64,000 nt of DNA. Origin: Clostridia bacterium (GTDB taxonomy: Bacteria > Bacillota > Clostridia > Oscillospirales > Acutalibacteraceae). A program made the position numbers and the translations under genes. Below the pieces are notes generated by a model. It saw nothing but the letters and a program-made list of their open reading frames with translations. It had not been told where the DNA came from and searched no databases. The stretch spans positions 62,001-126,000 of the forward strand of contig JAKSQP010000002.1 in the NCBI GenBank assembly GCA_024404025.1, written 5' to 3'. This document shows, piece after piece, positions 1-7,942 of the stretch (its first letter is position 1; each line of letters opens with the position of its first letter).

Positions 1-932
1 GCAGCGCCGCTCTGAAAGCTCACATGAACGGTCTGATGATCAACAACATTGTTATCGCTTTTGAACGCACAAACGCCGTAAGGGCTTGTCTTCAGCAATT
101 CAAGCTTATCTTCGATCGTAGGATTTTCTTTGTTTTCAAGCCTATCCCAAACATAGAATGACCATCTATCCGGATGATCGAGATAAATTCTTTTTGCCGA
201 ATAAAGGCATGAATCAACAAGAGGGCAGTCAACAACGCATCTTGTACCTGAGTTTTCCGGTGCATTTTCGGGAACAAATTGTTTGTTGCATCCGAAGCTT
301 GAAACGAAAACCGGCTTATCGCTGCCCATAAGCCATGTCATAATGTCAATATCGTGGCAGCATTTTGCAAGAAGCATTGAGCTGTGGCATCGGTCAGAAT
401 TATTCCATTTGCCCCTTACATGGCTTGTTGACATGTGATGATAACTAACATATTCATTTGTCTGAATTGTCAGAATGTCTCCGATTTCGCCGCCGGAAAT
501 CAGCGATTTGATTTTCTGATAAAACGGTGCATAACGGAGAACGAAGCAAACCATAATCTTTCTGCCGTATCTGTTTGCTGTTTCGGTAAGAAGTCTTGCT
601 TCTTCCTCCGTAACCGCAAATGGTTTTTCAAGGAGTATATCATAACCGGCTTTAAGAAGGGGGAGAGTTGTTGAAACATGGATATGGTCAAGCGTACCGT
701 TTATCACCGCATCCGCAAATTTCGGAGCCTTTGCAAGTTCTTCGGCGTTTTCAAAACAATTTTCCGGGGAAATTGAAAATCTTTCTGCAATCGATTTTCT
801 CCTATTTTCATCGGGATCTGCAACTCCGACAATTTTAAGCATATCGGGGTTTGTTTCCGAAAGGCGTGAATATGTTATGCTTCTGTGTCCGCCGCCGACT
901 ATAACAGCAGTAACGGGATTATTTGCATTCAT
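1..932 (-). CDS. Gfo/Idh/MocA family oxidoreductase (3' end outside window)
   Basis: NAD(P)-dependent oxidoreductase of the Gfo/Idh/MocA family, which oxidises or reduces sugars, inositols and related polyols; the substrate cannot be read from sequence. The reading frame is open from the ATG at 932 to the window edge, giving about 310 residues of an expected 340-430. The N-terminus has the Rossmann dinucleotide motif VIVGGGH (residues 10-16), an acidic VADPDE at the end of the second strand, and the family EKP motif at residues 102-104. A later CCHDID segment is typical of the sugar-binding half. No start-site ambiguity is visible, though the ribosome binding site is weak. Family assignment is secure; the role is not. 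Confidence 0.85.
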   Translation of the reverse strand, partial: MNANNPVTAVIVGGGHRSITYSRLSETNPDMLKIVGVADPDENRRKSIAERFSISPENCFENAEELAKAPKFADAVINGTLDHIHVSTTLPLLKAGYDILLEKPFAVTEEEARLLTETANRYGRKIMVCFVLRYAPFYQKIKSLISGGEIGDILTIQTNEYVSYHHMSTSHVRGKWNNSDRCHSSMLLAKCCHDIDIMTWLMGSDKPVFVSSFGCNKQFVPENAPENSGTRCVVDCPLVDSCLYSAKRIYLDHPDRWSFYVWDRLENKENPTIEDKLELLKTSPYGVCAFKSDNNVVDHQTVHVSFQSGA

Positions 933-1090
933 AATAATTTTCTCGATTCTTTAAGCAAAAGTGAGCCGAACTAAATATGATTTGACGACACCTTTTTGCC
1001 GATATTTCGTTAAAAATGCTCGGAATACACAAAGTGTTCCTGCGCTTTTCGCCGAATGAGGGCGATGAAGCGGATAACCGCTTTAAAGTG

Positions 1091-1119
1091 AAAGAAAAAG
1101 CGCCGCAGAAATGCAGCGC
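1091..1119 (-). terminator. Intrinsic terminator of the PC4-like gene
   Basis: On the minus strand, an 8-bp GC-rich stem with one G-U pair (1100-1107 with 1112-1119) and a TTTC loop is followed by a T-rich tract (1091-1099). It sits 20 nt past the stop of the gene ending at 1139. Confidence 0.75.
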
Positions 1120-1138
1120 AGAGAAAGCGAATGAATAA

Positions 1139-1357
1139 TTATTTGAGAGCTTTAACAGCTTCTTTAAGAGCAGCCATTTCTTCCTGGCTGAGGGTAACGC
1201 CCTTACCCATCTTCTCATGCTCGGGAGCCCATTCTCTGATATCAAACTTGGGCTCTCTGCCGTTCCAGCTGATGAGATTGAGTTCTTTTGTCCAACCCTT
1301 GGGATTTTCTGAAAGAACTGCAACGGACTCAACGATTTCATAAGTAAACTCAGGCAT
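1139..1357 (-). CDS. YdbC-family PC4-like single-stranded DNA-binding protein
   Basis: Small protein (72 residues) of the YdbC/PC4 type, a fold related to the eukaryotic coactivator PC4 that binds single-stranded DNA. It carries the family pattern of a short beta-sheet region (WTKELNLISWNGREPKFDIREW) followed by a C-terminal helix (LSQEEMAALKEAVKAL). The longest ORF starts at 1387, but a good ribosome binding site (GAAAGGAG) lies 7 nt before the ATG at 1357, so the shorter form is chosen. It has its own sigma-A promoter and terminator, so it is probably monocistronic. In vivo role in Clostridia is not established. Confidence 0.8.
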   Translation of the reverse strand: MPEFTYEIVESVAVLSENPKGWTKELNLISWNGREPKFDIREWAPEHEKMGKGVTLSQEEMAALKEAVKALK

Positions 1358-1391
1358 AACGGTTCTCCTTTCATCAGTATTTTTCAAGGAT

Positions 1392-1420
1392 ATTATATAA
1401 TATTATTTTATAAATGTAAA
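1392..1420 (-). promoter_or_regulatory. Sigma-A-like promoter for the PC4-like gene
   Basis: On the minus strand TTTACA (1420-1415) and TATAAT (1397-1392) are separated by 17 nt, about 35 nt upstream of the ATG at 1357. Confidence 0.7.
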
Positions 1421-1533
1421 TAGGATAATAAAAATATTTTTAAAAATATTTTAAAATTAATACATTTTTTCATCATAAATCGGACAGGTGGTGAATATTA
1501 TTTACAAAAAGAACATTTCTGAAAGGAGAAACC

Positions 1534-3069
1534 ATGGATTATAAAAAAGAAATCAAGAATATAGGGCTTTTTGAAAGAGTGTGCGAAGCAAGCGCTGATC
1601 ACGCTCTTGATGCTGAACTGAATCTGCCGGATTATTGCCCCGCAATTCAGAGAATAATAAAATGCAGCATCATTCCGAACGTCATTTCAAGCCGCATTCA
1701 GTCCGGAAAAATAACTGCCGAAATAAATGCCGTTATCAGATTGGTATATGCCGATGAAAGCGGAAATATCGCTTCCTTTGAGCAGAGCGATTCATTTGAA
1801 AAATCCGTTGAACATTCATCAATAACTCAGGACTGCATTTCGGATATAAGAATCAAAACCGATTATGTCAATTGCAGAGCAACAAGCCCGAGAAAAGCCG
1901 ATATAAGGTCTATGATCAGAATAATATGCAGCGTTTCAAAAAAGAGAAGCGAAGATATTCTCGTTGATGTAAACGGCTGCGGAATCCAGACAATGAAGGA
2001 TTCCGTTCAGGCGGCATCCGTAACGGCTCTCAATCAGAAAATTTTCAGCGTCAGCGAAATCAAAGAAATTTCGGATGATAAGCCTGTTGTTGTTTCGATT
2101 CTGAATTCGCAGGCAAATGCTGTTTGCAGCGAAATAAAAGTAATCAATAACAAAGCATTGATTAAAGGTGAATGTAATGTAAAAGTATATTATATATATA
2201 ATGAAAAAGGGGATGTCGAATGCGCAGAGCATAATATGCCCATAAGCCAGATAATTGAAGCCGAAGGGCTCGCTGAAGATAACAATGTCAATGTTTCTCT
2301 TTCGGTTTATTTCTGCGAAGTTTATTCAAAGGTAAATTCAAACGGCGAAATGCGTCAGCTCGATATAAATGTCGGAATAGGCTCATATCTTGTTTCGTTT
2401 GAAGAAAATCCCGTTTCGTTCATTACAGATGCTTATTCAACCTCGTACGACCTCGTAAACACAACAAAAAGCATAGAAGTTATGTCTTTCAACAAAAAAA
2501 TAGACAACAGCTTCACAAATAAAACCGTTCTTGAAAGCATCGGAGTCAGCGTTGAAAGAATAATATGTTCTTCATGCAGCGATATGTCATATACATACGC
2601 TCTCAAGGATTCAAACTGCCAGATAAGCGGCAGTTATGAAATAACCGTTCTTTATGTTGATTCTGAAAAGCAGATAGGAATAATCAAAAAGCCGATAACA
2701 TTTGACTATTCGGTTGCTTTGAATATGCCTGCGGAATCAATAAGGTGCCTCGGAGGAGTTTCGTTAATCGGCTGCAGCTGCGCCGCAACGGGAGAAAGCA
2801 GGCTCGAAATCAAGGCCGAAATGTTTGCAAGCTTCTGCGTTTTCAATTGCAGAATCAAAAAATATATTTCCGCAATCGAAACAGGGGAAATATCATCGAA
2901 TAAAAATGACAAAAGCAGCCTGACGATTTATTTTGCGGATAAAGGCGAAGCCGTATGGAATATTGCAAGAAAATATTGCACAACGGTTGAAGCAATAACG
3001 GAAGAAAACGAACTCAATGAAAGAATTCTCGATTCATCCAGAATGCTTCTGATTCCGCTTGCGGAATGA
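1534..3069 (+). CDS. sipL: SipL-like spore protein with SPOCS (DUF3794) domains and C-terminal LysM
   Basis: Spore morphogenesis protein of the SipL family. In clostridia SipL binds the SpoIVA ATPase through its LysM domain and helps localise the coat around the forespore. The 511-residue protein has SPOCS/DUF3794-type repeats over roughly residues 30-450 and a LysM module at about 465-510 (FADKGEAVWNIARKY onward). The ATG follows a strong ribosome binding site (GAAAGGAG). Length and domain order match clostridial SipL. The upstream region has a poor sigma-E-like candidate (CATAAAT, then AATATTAT), not strong enough to annotate. Mother-cell expression is inferred from the family. Confidence 0.85.
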   Translation: MDYKKEIKNIGLFERVCEASADHALDAELNLPDYCPAIQRIIKCSIIPNVISSRIQSGKITAEINAVIRLVYADESGNIASFEQSDSFEKSVEHSSITQDCISDIRIKTDYVNCRATSPRKADIRSMIRIICSVSKKRSEDILVDVNGCGIQTMKDSVQAASVTALNQKIFSVSEIKEISDDKPVVVSILNSQANAVCSEIKVINNKALIKGECNVKVYYIYNEKGDVECAEHNMPISQIIEAEGLAEDNNVNVSLSVYFCEVYSKVNSNGEMRQLDINVGIGSYLVSFEENPVSFITDAYSTSYDLVNTTKSIEVMSFNKKIDNSFTNKTVLESIGVSVERIICSSCSDMSYTYALKDSNCQISGSYEITVLYVDSEKQIGIIKKPITFDYSVALNMPAESIRCLGGVSLIGCSCAATGESRLEIKAEMFASFCVFNCRIKKYISAIETGEISSNKNDKSSLTIYFADKGEAVWNIARKYCTTVEAITEENELNERILDSSRMLLIPLAE

Positions 3070-3077
3070 ATGTATAT

Positions 3078-3121
3078 TTCATAATGATTTGAAAAAAATA
3101 TATCTGATAAATCATTATGAA
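3078..3121. promoter_or_regulatory. 13-bp inverted repeat between sipL and the thioredoxin gene
   Basis: TTCATAATGATTT (3078-3090) is repeated exactly in inverted form at 3109-3121, with an 18-nt spacer. The right arm abuts the ribosome binding site of the thioredoxin gene. It has no T tract, so it is a poor intrinsic terminator; it could be an operator or a translational-control hairpin. Confidence 0.45.
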
Positions 3122-3132
3122 AGGAAACAGAT

Positions 3133-3453
3133 ATGAAAATATATGATGTGACTTCAGATACATTTCAGAAAGAAGTTAAAGAATATGACGGCACAGTCCT
3201 GCTCGATTTCTTTTCGGAGGGATGCAGCCCCTGCAAAAAACTTTCTCCGATTATCGAAGAGGTTGCAGACGAAGCAAAGTCCGAAACAAAAATATGTAAA
3301 ATCAATGTTGATAAGGAAAAAATACTGACCGAAAAATTCGGAATAATGAGCATTCCAACGCTCATCGTTATGAAAAACGGCGAAATCATCAACAGAAGCA
3401 TCGGTATAACTAAAAAAAGCGCAATAATTGATATGCTTGAAGAAAGCAACTGA
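3133..3453 (+). CDS. Thioredoxin family protein with CSPC active site
   Basis: Cytoplasmic dithiol-disulfide oxidoreductase of the thioredoxin fold, 106 residues, the usual length for a single-domain thioredoxin. The redox pair is C31-S-P-C34, preceded by LLDFFSEG where classical thioredoxins have LVDFWAEW; the cis-proline motif is in MSIPTL. The active site CSPC replaces the canonical CGPC, which shifts redox potential in studied variants, so its partner may not be the standard thioredoxin reductase. Ribosome binding site AAAGGAAAC is well placed. It follows sipL by 63 nt and could be co-transcribed with it, but an inverted repeat intervenes and a terminator follows. Confidence 0.85.
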   Translation: MKIYDVTSDTFQKEVKEYDGTVLLDFFSEGCSPCKKLSPIIEEVADEAKSETKICKINVDKEKILTEKFGIMSIPTLIVMKNGEIINRSIGITKKSAIIDMLEESN

Positions 3454-3464
3454 AAACATTAAAA

Positions 3465-3517
3465 ACGGTGCAGCTTGCGGCATTCCTCCGTCGGCTGCGC
3501 CGTATTTAAATATTTTT
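3465..3517 (+). terminator. Intrinsic terminator after thioredoxin
   Basis: A 10-bp stem (3465-3474 with 3494-3503, one G-U) with further pairing inside the loop is followed by a T-rich segment ending at 3517. Confidence 0.65.
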
Positions 3518-3527
3518 AAATTAGGTA

Positions 3528-3556
3528 TTGATTTTTCGGATAATATGTGTTAATAT
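3528..3556 (+). promoter_or_regulatory. Promoter of tRNA-Ala
   Basis: TTGATT (3528-3533), 17-nt spacer, TAATAT (3551-3556), 15 nt before the mature tRNA 5' end. Confidence 0.6.
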
Positions 3557-3571
3557 ATGTCGTAATCACTT

Positions 3572-3647
<76 letters not shown>

Positions 3648-3648
3648 T

Positions 3649-3693
3649 AAGAACAGCAGATATTGATAGAAATATCTGCTGTTCTTTATTTAT
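3649..3693 (+). terminator. Terminator of tRNA-Ala
   Basis: A perfect 16-bp stem (3649-3664 with 3671-3686) with a 6-nt loop and trailing T-rich tract starts 2 nt after the tRNA CCA. Confidence 0.85.
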
Positions 3694-3737
3694 GCGGCTC
3701 CCTTAAAGCGAAAATCAAATTTAATTTTATATATTGT

Positions 3738-3756
3738 ACGCAACAACTGGTTGCGT
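3738..3756. promoter_or_regulatory. Inverted repeat, candidate operator of the XRE regulator
   Basis: ACGCAAC and GTTGCGT form a perfect 7-bp inverted repeat around AACTG. Its right arm contains the -35 hexamer of the promoter in front of the XRE gene, the classic position for an autorepressor site. Confidence 0.5.
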
Positions 3757-3778
3757 GTAATTTATAAAACATTATGAT
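3751..3778 (+). promoter_or_regulatory. Promoter of the XRE regulator
   Basis: TTGCGT (3751-3756), 16-nt spacer, TATGAT (3773-3778), about 34 nt before the ATG at 3812. Confidence 0.55.
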
Positions 3779-3811
3779 ATGATGTAATAAAACATTGTAG
3801 GAGGGATTCCC

Positions 3812-4576
3812 ATGGAGACTAAAGATATTTTATATGAACTTCGTACAAAGCACAAAATGACTCAGGATGAGTTGGCAGAAAAAACGTTTGTGACCCGACA
3901 GGCAGTATCCCGCTGGGAAAAGGGGGAAACGGTACCAAATTCTGAAACATTAAAACTGCTGTCAAAAATCTTCAATGTGTCCATCAATACATTGCTTGGA
4001 TCTCCGCATCAGCTGATTTGCCAATGCTGTGGTATGCCTTTGGAGGACTCGATCATCAGCCATAACGCAGATGGGTCACTCAACGAGGATTACTGCAAAT
4101 GGTGTTATGCTGATGGCACATATACCTATGATAATATGGATGACCTTGTAGAAGTGTGCGTAAAAAATATGATAAATCATAATTTCACCGAGGAACAGGC
4201 ACGTTCCTATATGAAAGAGACACTGCCGAAACTTGATTATTGGAAACGATATCAAGAGCTTAGTGACAACGGCGAATTTGAAAAATTTAAGAAACAGCTG
4301 ATTCGTGAAATCAATGCGCTGCATATCGACGGGATGCCGAAGGTAGAAAAGCTGAATGCGCTTGTCGGTCAATATGTGAATCTTGAATACCAGCTTCCAA
4401 GCGGAGCTTACGTCAAGTTTCTAAACGATCAGACAACATATCTTGGAAACCAACTTGAATGTGAATTCAGCGGAGATCGATGTTTCGGCGTGCTTGCAAA
4501 CATGGATTTTATTATGGTCTGCACATATGAATGCGATGGAAAAAATCCAGAACTGATTCTGTATAAAAAAAGATAA
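3812..4576 (+). CDS. XRE-family regulator fused to a zinc-ribbon domain
   Basis: DNA-binding transcriptional regulator, 254 residues. Residues 1-65 are a helix-turn-helix of the XRE/HTH_3 type (TQDELAEKTFVTRQAVSRWEKGE). Residues about 68-150 are the putative zinc-ribbon domain found in bacterial regulators: CQCCGMP, then CKWCYADG, with a helical tail (FTEEQARSYMKETLPKLDYW). The last 80 residues form a separate small domain I do not recognise. The ribosome binding site (TAGGAGGG) is strong. Codon choice differs from the neighbours (many TTG, CTG and TTA leucines rather than CTT/CTC) and the gene sits directly downstream of tRNA-Ala, both of which suggest acquisition. Target genes are unknown; an inverted repeat overlapping its promoter suggests autoregulation. 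Confidence 0.85.
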   Translation: METKDILYELRTKHKMTQDELAEKTFVTRQAVSRWEKGETVPNSETLKLLSKIFNVSINTLLGSPHQLICQCCGMPLEDSIISHNADGSLNEDYCKWCYADGTYTYDNMDDLVEVCVKNMINHNFTEEQARSYMKETLPKLDYWKRYQELSDNGEFEKFKKQLIREINALHIDGMPKVEKLNALVGQYVNLEYQLPSGAYVKFLNDQTTYLGNQLECEFSGDRCFGVLANMDFIMVCTYECDGKNPELILYKKR

Positions 4577-4714
4577 AATCAGGTCGGTAGATTTATGACG
4601 GATTTTTTGAGGTAAAAACTGCCCTGAAACCGTACCCCTTGATTTGAAACCATAGTAGAAAATTCTATCAATATATGATTTCTTTTCAACAAATTGAATT
4701 TTTATAAAGCAAAC

Positions 4715-4736
4715 GGCGGTGGAATTTTCCACCGCC
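4715..4736 (-). terminator. Hairpin downstream of the GH99-like gene
   Basis: GGCGGTGGAA and TTCCACCGCC form a 10-bp stem with almost no loop, 8 nt past the stop of the minus-strand gene. The T tract on the minus strand is short and interrupted, so termination may be weak. Confidence 0.5.
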
Positions 4737-4744
4737 TAAATGTT

Positions 4745-6574
4745 TTAATATACGAAAGTGAATCTTGAGCCGGGCGCAACATCGCCGTTAAGATAGAAAT
4801 CCATAATGTCGCCGTCGGTCTGCATATTGTCTGAAAGCTTGAAATTGAAATGAACATTTCCGGAATCAAGCCCGAGAGCGGAAAGGGGAACGGCAACGGT
4901 CATGCAATTTCCGCTGACGGAATATGTTGCTGTTCCGGTTTTGCTGAAATTCCAGCCGCCGTTTGATTTTTCAATTTCAACCGAATTTTCATCGGCGTTT
5001 TCTCTGTTGATGATATATTCAAAGCCTTCCCAATTTTCGGAAACACCGCTTGTGTCGGTATCAATGAGAATTCTCATCCACGCATCGTCCGTATACGGAG
5101 AAATATTATCCTTGCAATAGATTTTAAAGTAAACATTTCGGTTATCATTATTTACTTCCGCCTTAACGAAATCGTTTCTCATTGTATCGTTGGTATAATG
5201 AAGACCAACCCAGCCGTCGCAGTTTCGGTTATAAGTGCTGTTTTCGTAATGGTAATATGTTTTAATGCCGTCAATCGCTTCCTGGCGGCTCTCAACACCT
5301 TTGAATCGTCTGATGTTGGCAGCAAGCTGGCTGTAATAATAATCCTTCAAACGGCCCGTTGAAGGCTCTATATCACGGCTGTGTTCATCGCTGAACTGAT
5401 CGGGGAACGCATTCTTTGTGCCCTCCCATTCTTTCCATCTGCCCGCAATCCACTCGTTCCAACCGTCAATGAAAATGAAGTCGGGATCGCATTCAATCGC
5501 ATAATCCCACTGCTGCTGAAAATTCAGACCATAAAAATCGGAATTTTCAATGTTTTTATCAACCGTAATCGTTTTGCCGCCGTAGTTATATGTATAACTG
5601 AAATCGCCGTGAGTGAAGCTTCTTCCCTGAACATTTCCCTCGGCGTTCTGAGCGGAAAGTTTGCCGTCTTTTGCGTTCTGCGCAACGGAAACGCACATCT
5701 GCTCAACTCTTCCGTTAAGCGAATAACCGTATTTTGCCTGCGGATAATCGCTGCACCATCCCCACGTTTTTGAGGAAAACGGTTTATCTGAAGTGAAATA
5801 TGACGGATCGTTCGTTCTGAATGTGAAGAAATTGAGAATTTCTTTTTCGAGCGGATCAAATTTTTTCAGTCCGCTTGAATGAGCCATAATCATCGGCTTT
5901 CCGTCCCACATAAACCAAAGGTCTTTATATTTTCCCTGCGAATAGATTTCGTTATACAGATGCTTAAGCGAAACCGTTGTTGTGTTTACATCGTTTGAAA
6001 ACGGAAGCATGTATGCCATTTTCGGAACATTGACGCCGTCTTTTTTTGCTTTTTCAAATACCTCAAAAAGCTTCAGGCAGGTGTTATCCCATGTTGCGGT
6101 GTCGTTTGTGCAGTCAAAAAAGATAACGTCAACGCCTGCGTCGGCAAGAAGCTCGGCATTCTTTCTGATAACATATTCATCAAGGTCCGAATAATATCCC
6201 CAAATAGGCTCATTCCAGAAAAACGGTCTGCCGTCGGGATAAAAGCTTTCGCTTTCCCATATCGGAGAATCAAAATCATAAAGGATTCCGGGATGCTCGG
6301 CAAGAATTTCGGTAACATTTTTCGCTTTAAGCGATGAGCCGAAATTAGTATGCCAGGTCCAATAGAACATACCTACAAATTTTGTGTTGTCTTTTTCTCC
6401 GGCTTCCGATTCAAGAGGAAGATTTCTTCCGAGGCCATCCGTCATTGCCCATGTTTCGGGCTTGACAAGGCCGTCAAATGATTCATTGAAATTATTGTTG
6501 TTGCCGACTATTCCGGGAAAAGCGGAAAAAAGCGACAATATAAATGCGACTATTGAAGCGATTATTCTTTTCAT
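4745..6574 (-). CDS. Secreted GH99/GH71-like glycoside hydrolase with C-terminal carbohydrate-binding-like domain
   Basis: Exported 609-residue protein, probably a carbohydrate-active enzyme. Residues 1-24 are a signal peptide (MKRII then a hydrophobic core ending SAFPG). The catalytic-like part, about residues 60-430, resembles the GH99/GH71 type of TIM barrel: GMFYWTWHTNFG near 68, DAGVDVIFFD near 145, and DGWNEWIAGRW near 375, the last similar to the NEW motif of that clade. The C-terminal 150 residues look like a CBM9-type beta-sandwich (YFKIYCKDN, DDAWMRILIDTD). No cell-wall anchor is seen, so it is likely released. It follows the GH4 gene by 9 nt in the same operon. Substrate is unknown; family placement is by motif only. 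Confidence 0.6.
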   Translation of the reverse strand: MKRIIASIVAFILSLFSAFPGIVGNNNNFNESFDGLVKPETWAMTDGLGRNLPLESEAGEKDNTKFVGMFYWTWHTNFGSSLKAKNVTEILAEHPGILYDFDSPIWESESFYPDGRPFFWNEPIWGYYSDLDEYVIRKNAELLADAGVDVIFFDCTNDTATWDNTCLKLFEVFEKAKKDGVNVPKMAYMLPFSNDVNTTTVSLKHLYNEIYSQGKYKDLWFMWDGKPMIMAHSSGLKKFDPLEKEILNFFTFRTNDPSYFTSDKPFSSKTWGWCSDYPQAKYGYSLNGRVEQMCVSVAQNAKDGKLSAQNAEGNVQGRSFTHGDFSYTYNYGGKTITVDKNIENSDFYGLNFQQQWDYAIECDPDFIFIDGWNEWIAGRWKEWEGTKNAFPDQFSDEHSRDIEPSTGRLKDYYYSQLAANIRRFKGVESRQEAIDGIKTYYHYENSTYNRNCDGWVGLHYTNDTMRNDFVKAEVNNDNRNVYFKIYCKDNISPYTDDAWMRILIDTDTSGVSENWEGFEYIINRENADENSVEIEKSNGGWNFSKTGTATYSVSGNCMTVAVPLSALGLDSGNVHFNFKLSDNMQTDGDIMDFYLNGDVAPGSRFTFVY

Positions 6575-6583
6575 AAATACCTC

Positions 6584-7912
6584 TTATTTATATTCCGGCA
6601 TAAAATCACCGTGAGCGGCAATAAGCTCATCAACCATTTTCTTGATCGTGTCAATATCAAGCTCGCTGCCGGTATGAGGATCAAGCATTGCGGCCTGATA
6701 GATATGCTCTTTCTTTCTTGTCTTTGCGGCTTCGATCGTAAGAAGCTGAACATTGATATTTGTCATATTCATCGCAGCGCATTGAACGGGAAGAGCGCCG
6801 ACATGGCAGGGATTTATTCCGTATCCGTTAACAAGGCAGGGAACTTCAACGCAGGCTTCTTCGGGAAGATTCGTGATAAGATGATCGGTGTTGAGAACAT
6901 TTCCGCCTATCTGATAAGGAGTTGAAGTGACGATTGATTCCATGATATGAGAAGCATATTCCTTTGAACGATTGTGAGTTTTAACTCCGTTCTGAACAAG
7001 TTCTTCATATTCTTTCTTCCAGCCTGCGATCTGATTTACGCAGCGGCGGGGATATTCATCAAGAGGAATATTATATTTTTCGATGAGTTCGGGATATTTG
7101 CTTTTGATATAGAACATATTGTATTCTGCATTATGTTCGCTTGATTCGGTGCAGTAATATCCGAAATTTTTGATGTATTCAAGGCGCACCTTGTTGCCGC
7201 ATTTGTCATCATCAAGCTTATAATTGATTTTTTCAAGGCGTGATTTGATTTCGGGATAAAGGTCGTTTCCGTCTTTATCCTGAATTTTAAGAAGCCATGC
7301 CATGTGGTTGATGCCGGCAATGAGTTCTTTTCTGCCTTCAAGTTTATCCTGCATATCAATCTCATTAAGAAGCGATTCGCTGCATACCTGAACGGAATGG
7401 CAAAGACCGACTGTTTTAACTCCCGTATATCTCTGCATATAACCCGAAAGCATTGCCATGGGATTTGTATAGTTAAGGAAAAGAGCATCAGGGCAAACCT
7501 CTTCCATATCACGGGCAAAATCTTCAAGAACGGGTATGGTACGAAGCGCACGCATAATTCCGCCGATTCCGAGAGTGTCTGCGATTGTCTGACGAAGGCC
7601 GTATTTCTTGGGAACTTCAAAGTCAATGATCGTGCAGGGGTCATAAAGTCCGACCTGAATCGCATTAACAACGAATGTTGCACCACGGAGAGCTTCCTTG
7701 CGGTTTTCAACTCCGAGATAGCATTCGATTTTTCCGTAGCCGCCCATTGTTTTGCGCATTGCTTCAAGAATGACTCTGCTTTCTTCAAGTCTTGTGCCGT
7801 CAATATCATACAGAGCAAAAACCGAATCACGAAGAGCCTCCGTGCACATACAGTCGCCGATAACATTTCTTGCAAATACTGTGCTTCCCGCACCCATAAA
7901 TGTAATTTTCAT
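6584..7912 (-). CDS. GH4 family glycosidase (alpha-galactosidase/alpha-glucosidase type)
   Basis: Cytoplasmic NAD- and metal-dependent glycosidase of family GH4, 442 residues, the usual size. GH4 enzymes cleave by oxidation-elimination at C3/C2 rather than by two carboxylates. Visible features: dinucleotide motif FMGAGS (residues 5-10), NYTNPMAM, the metal-site motif CHSVQ, and NHMAW. CHSVQ is common in the alpha-galactosidase (MelA) branch. The longest ORF begins at a TTG two codons upstream, but the ATG at 7912 has the better spacing from AGAAAGGA. It lies 30 nt after ddh and 9 nt before the secreted GH99-like gene, so sugar released outside may be split inside by this enzyme; that link is inference. 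Confidence 0.85.
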   Translation of the reverse strand: MKITFMGAGSTVFARNVIGDCMCTEALRDSVFALYDIDGTRLEESRVILEAMRKTMGGYGKIECYLGVENRKEALRGATFVVNAIQVGLYDPCTIIDFEVPKKYGLRQTIADTLGIGGIMRALRTIPVLEDFARDMEEVCPDALFLNYTNPMAMLSGYMQRYTGVKTVGLCHSVQVCSESLLNEIDMQDKLEGRKELIAGINHMAWLLKIQDKDGNDLYPEIKSRLEKINYKLDDDKCGNKVRLEYIKNFGYYCTESSEHNAEYNMFYIKSKYPELIEKYNIPLDEYPRRCVNQIAGWKKEYEELVQNGVKTHNRSKEYASHIMESIVTSTPYQIGGNVLNTDHLITNLPEEACVEVPCLVNGYGINPCHVGALPVQCAAMNMTNINVQLLTIEAAKTRKKEHIYQAAMLDPHTGSELDIDTIKKMVDELIAAHGDFMPEYK

Positions 7913-7942
7913 AATCAAAATCCTTTCTATATTATAAATTAA

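Noticed and set aside
630-680. Possible frameshift in the oxidoreductase at a G run
   Set aside because: On recount the G run has five residues and the frame is continuous through the EKP motif.
7036-7893. Minus-strand 285-residue ORF
   Set aside because: It is a shifted-frame shadow of the GH4 gene, which carries all family motifs.
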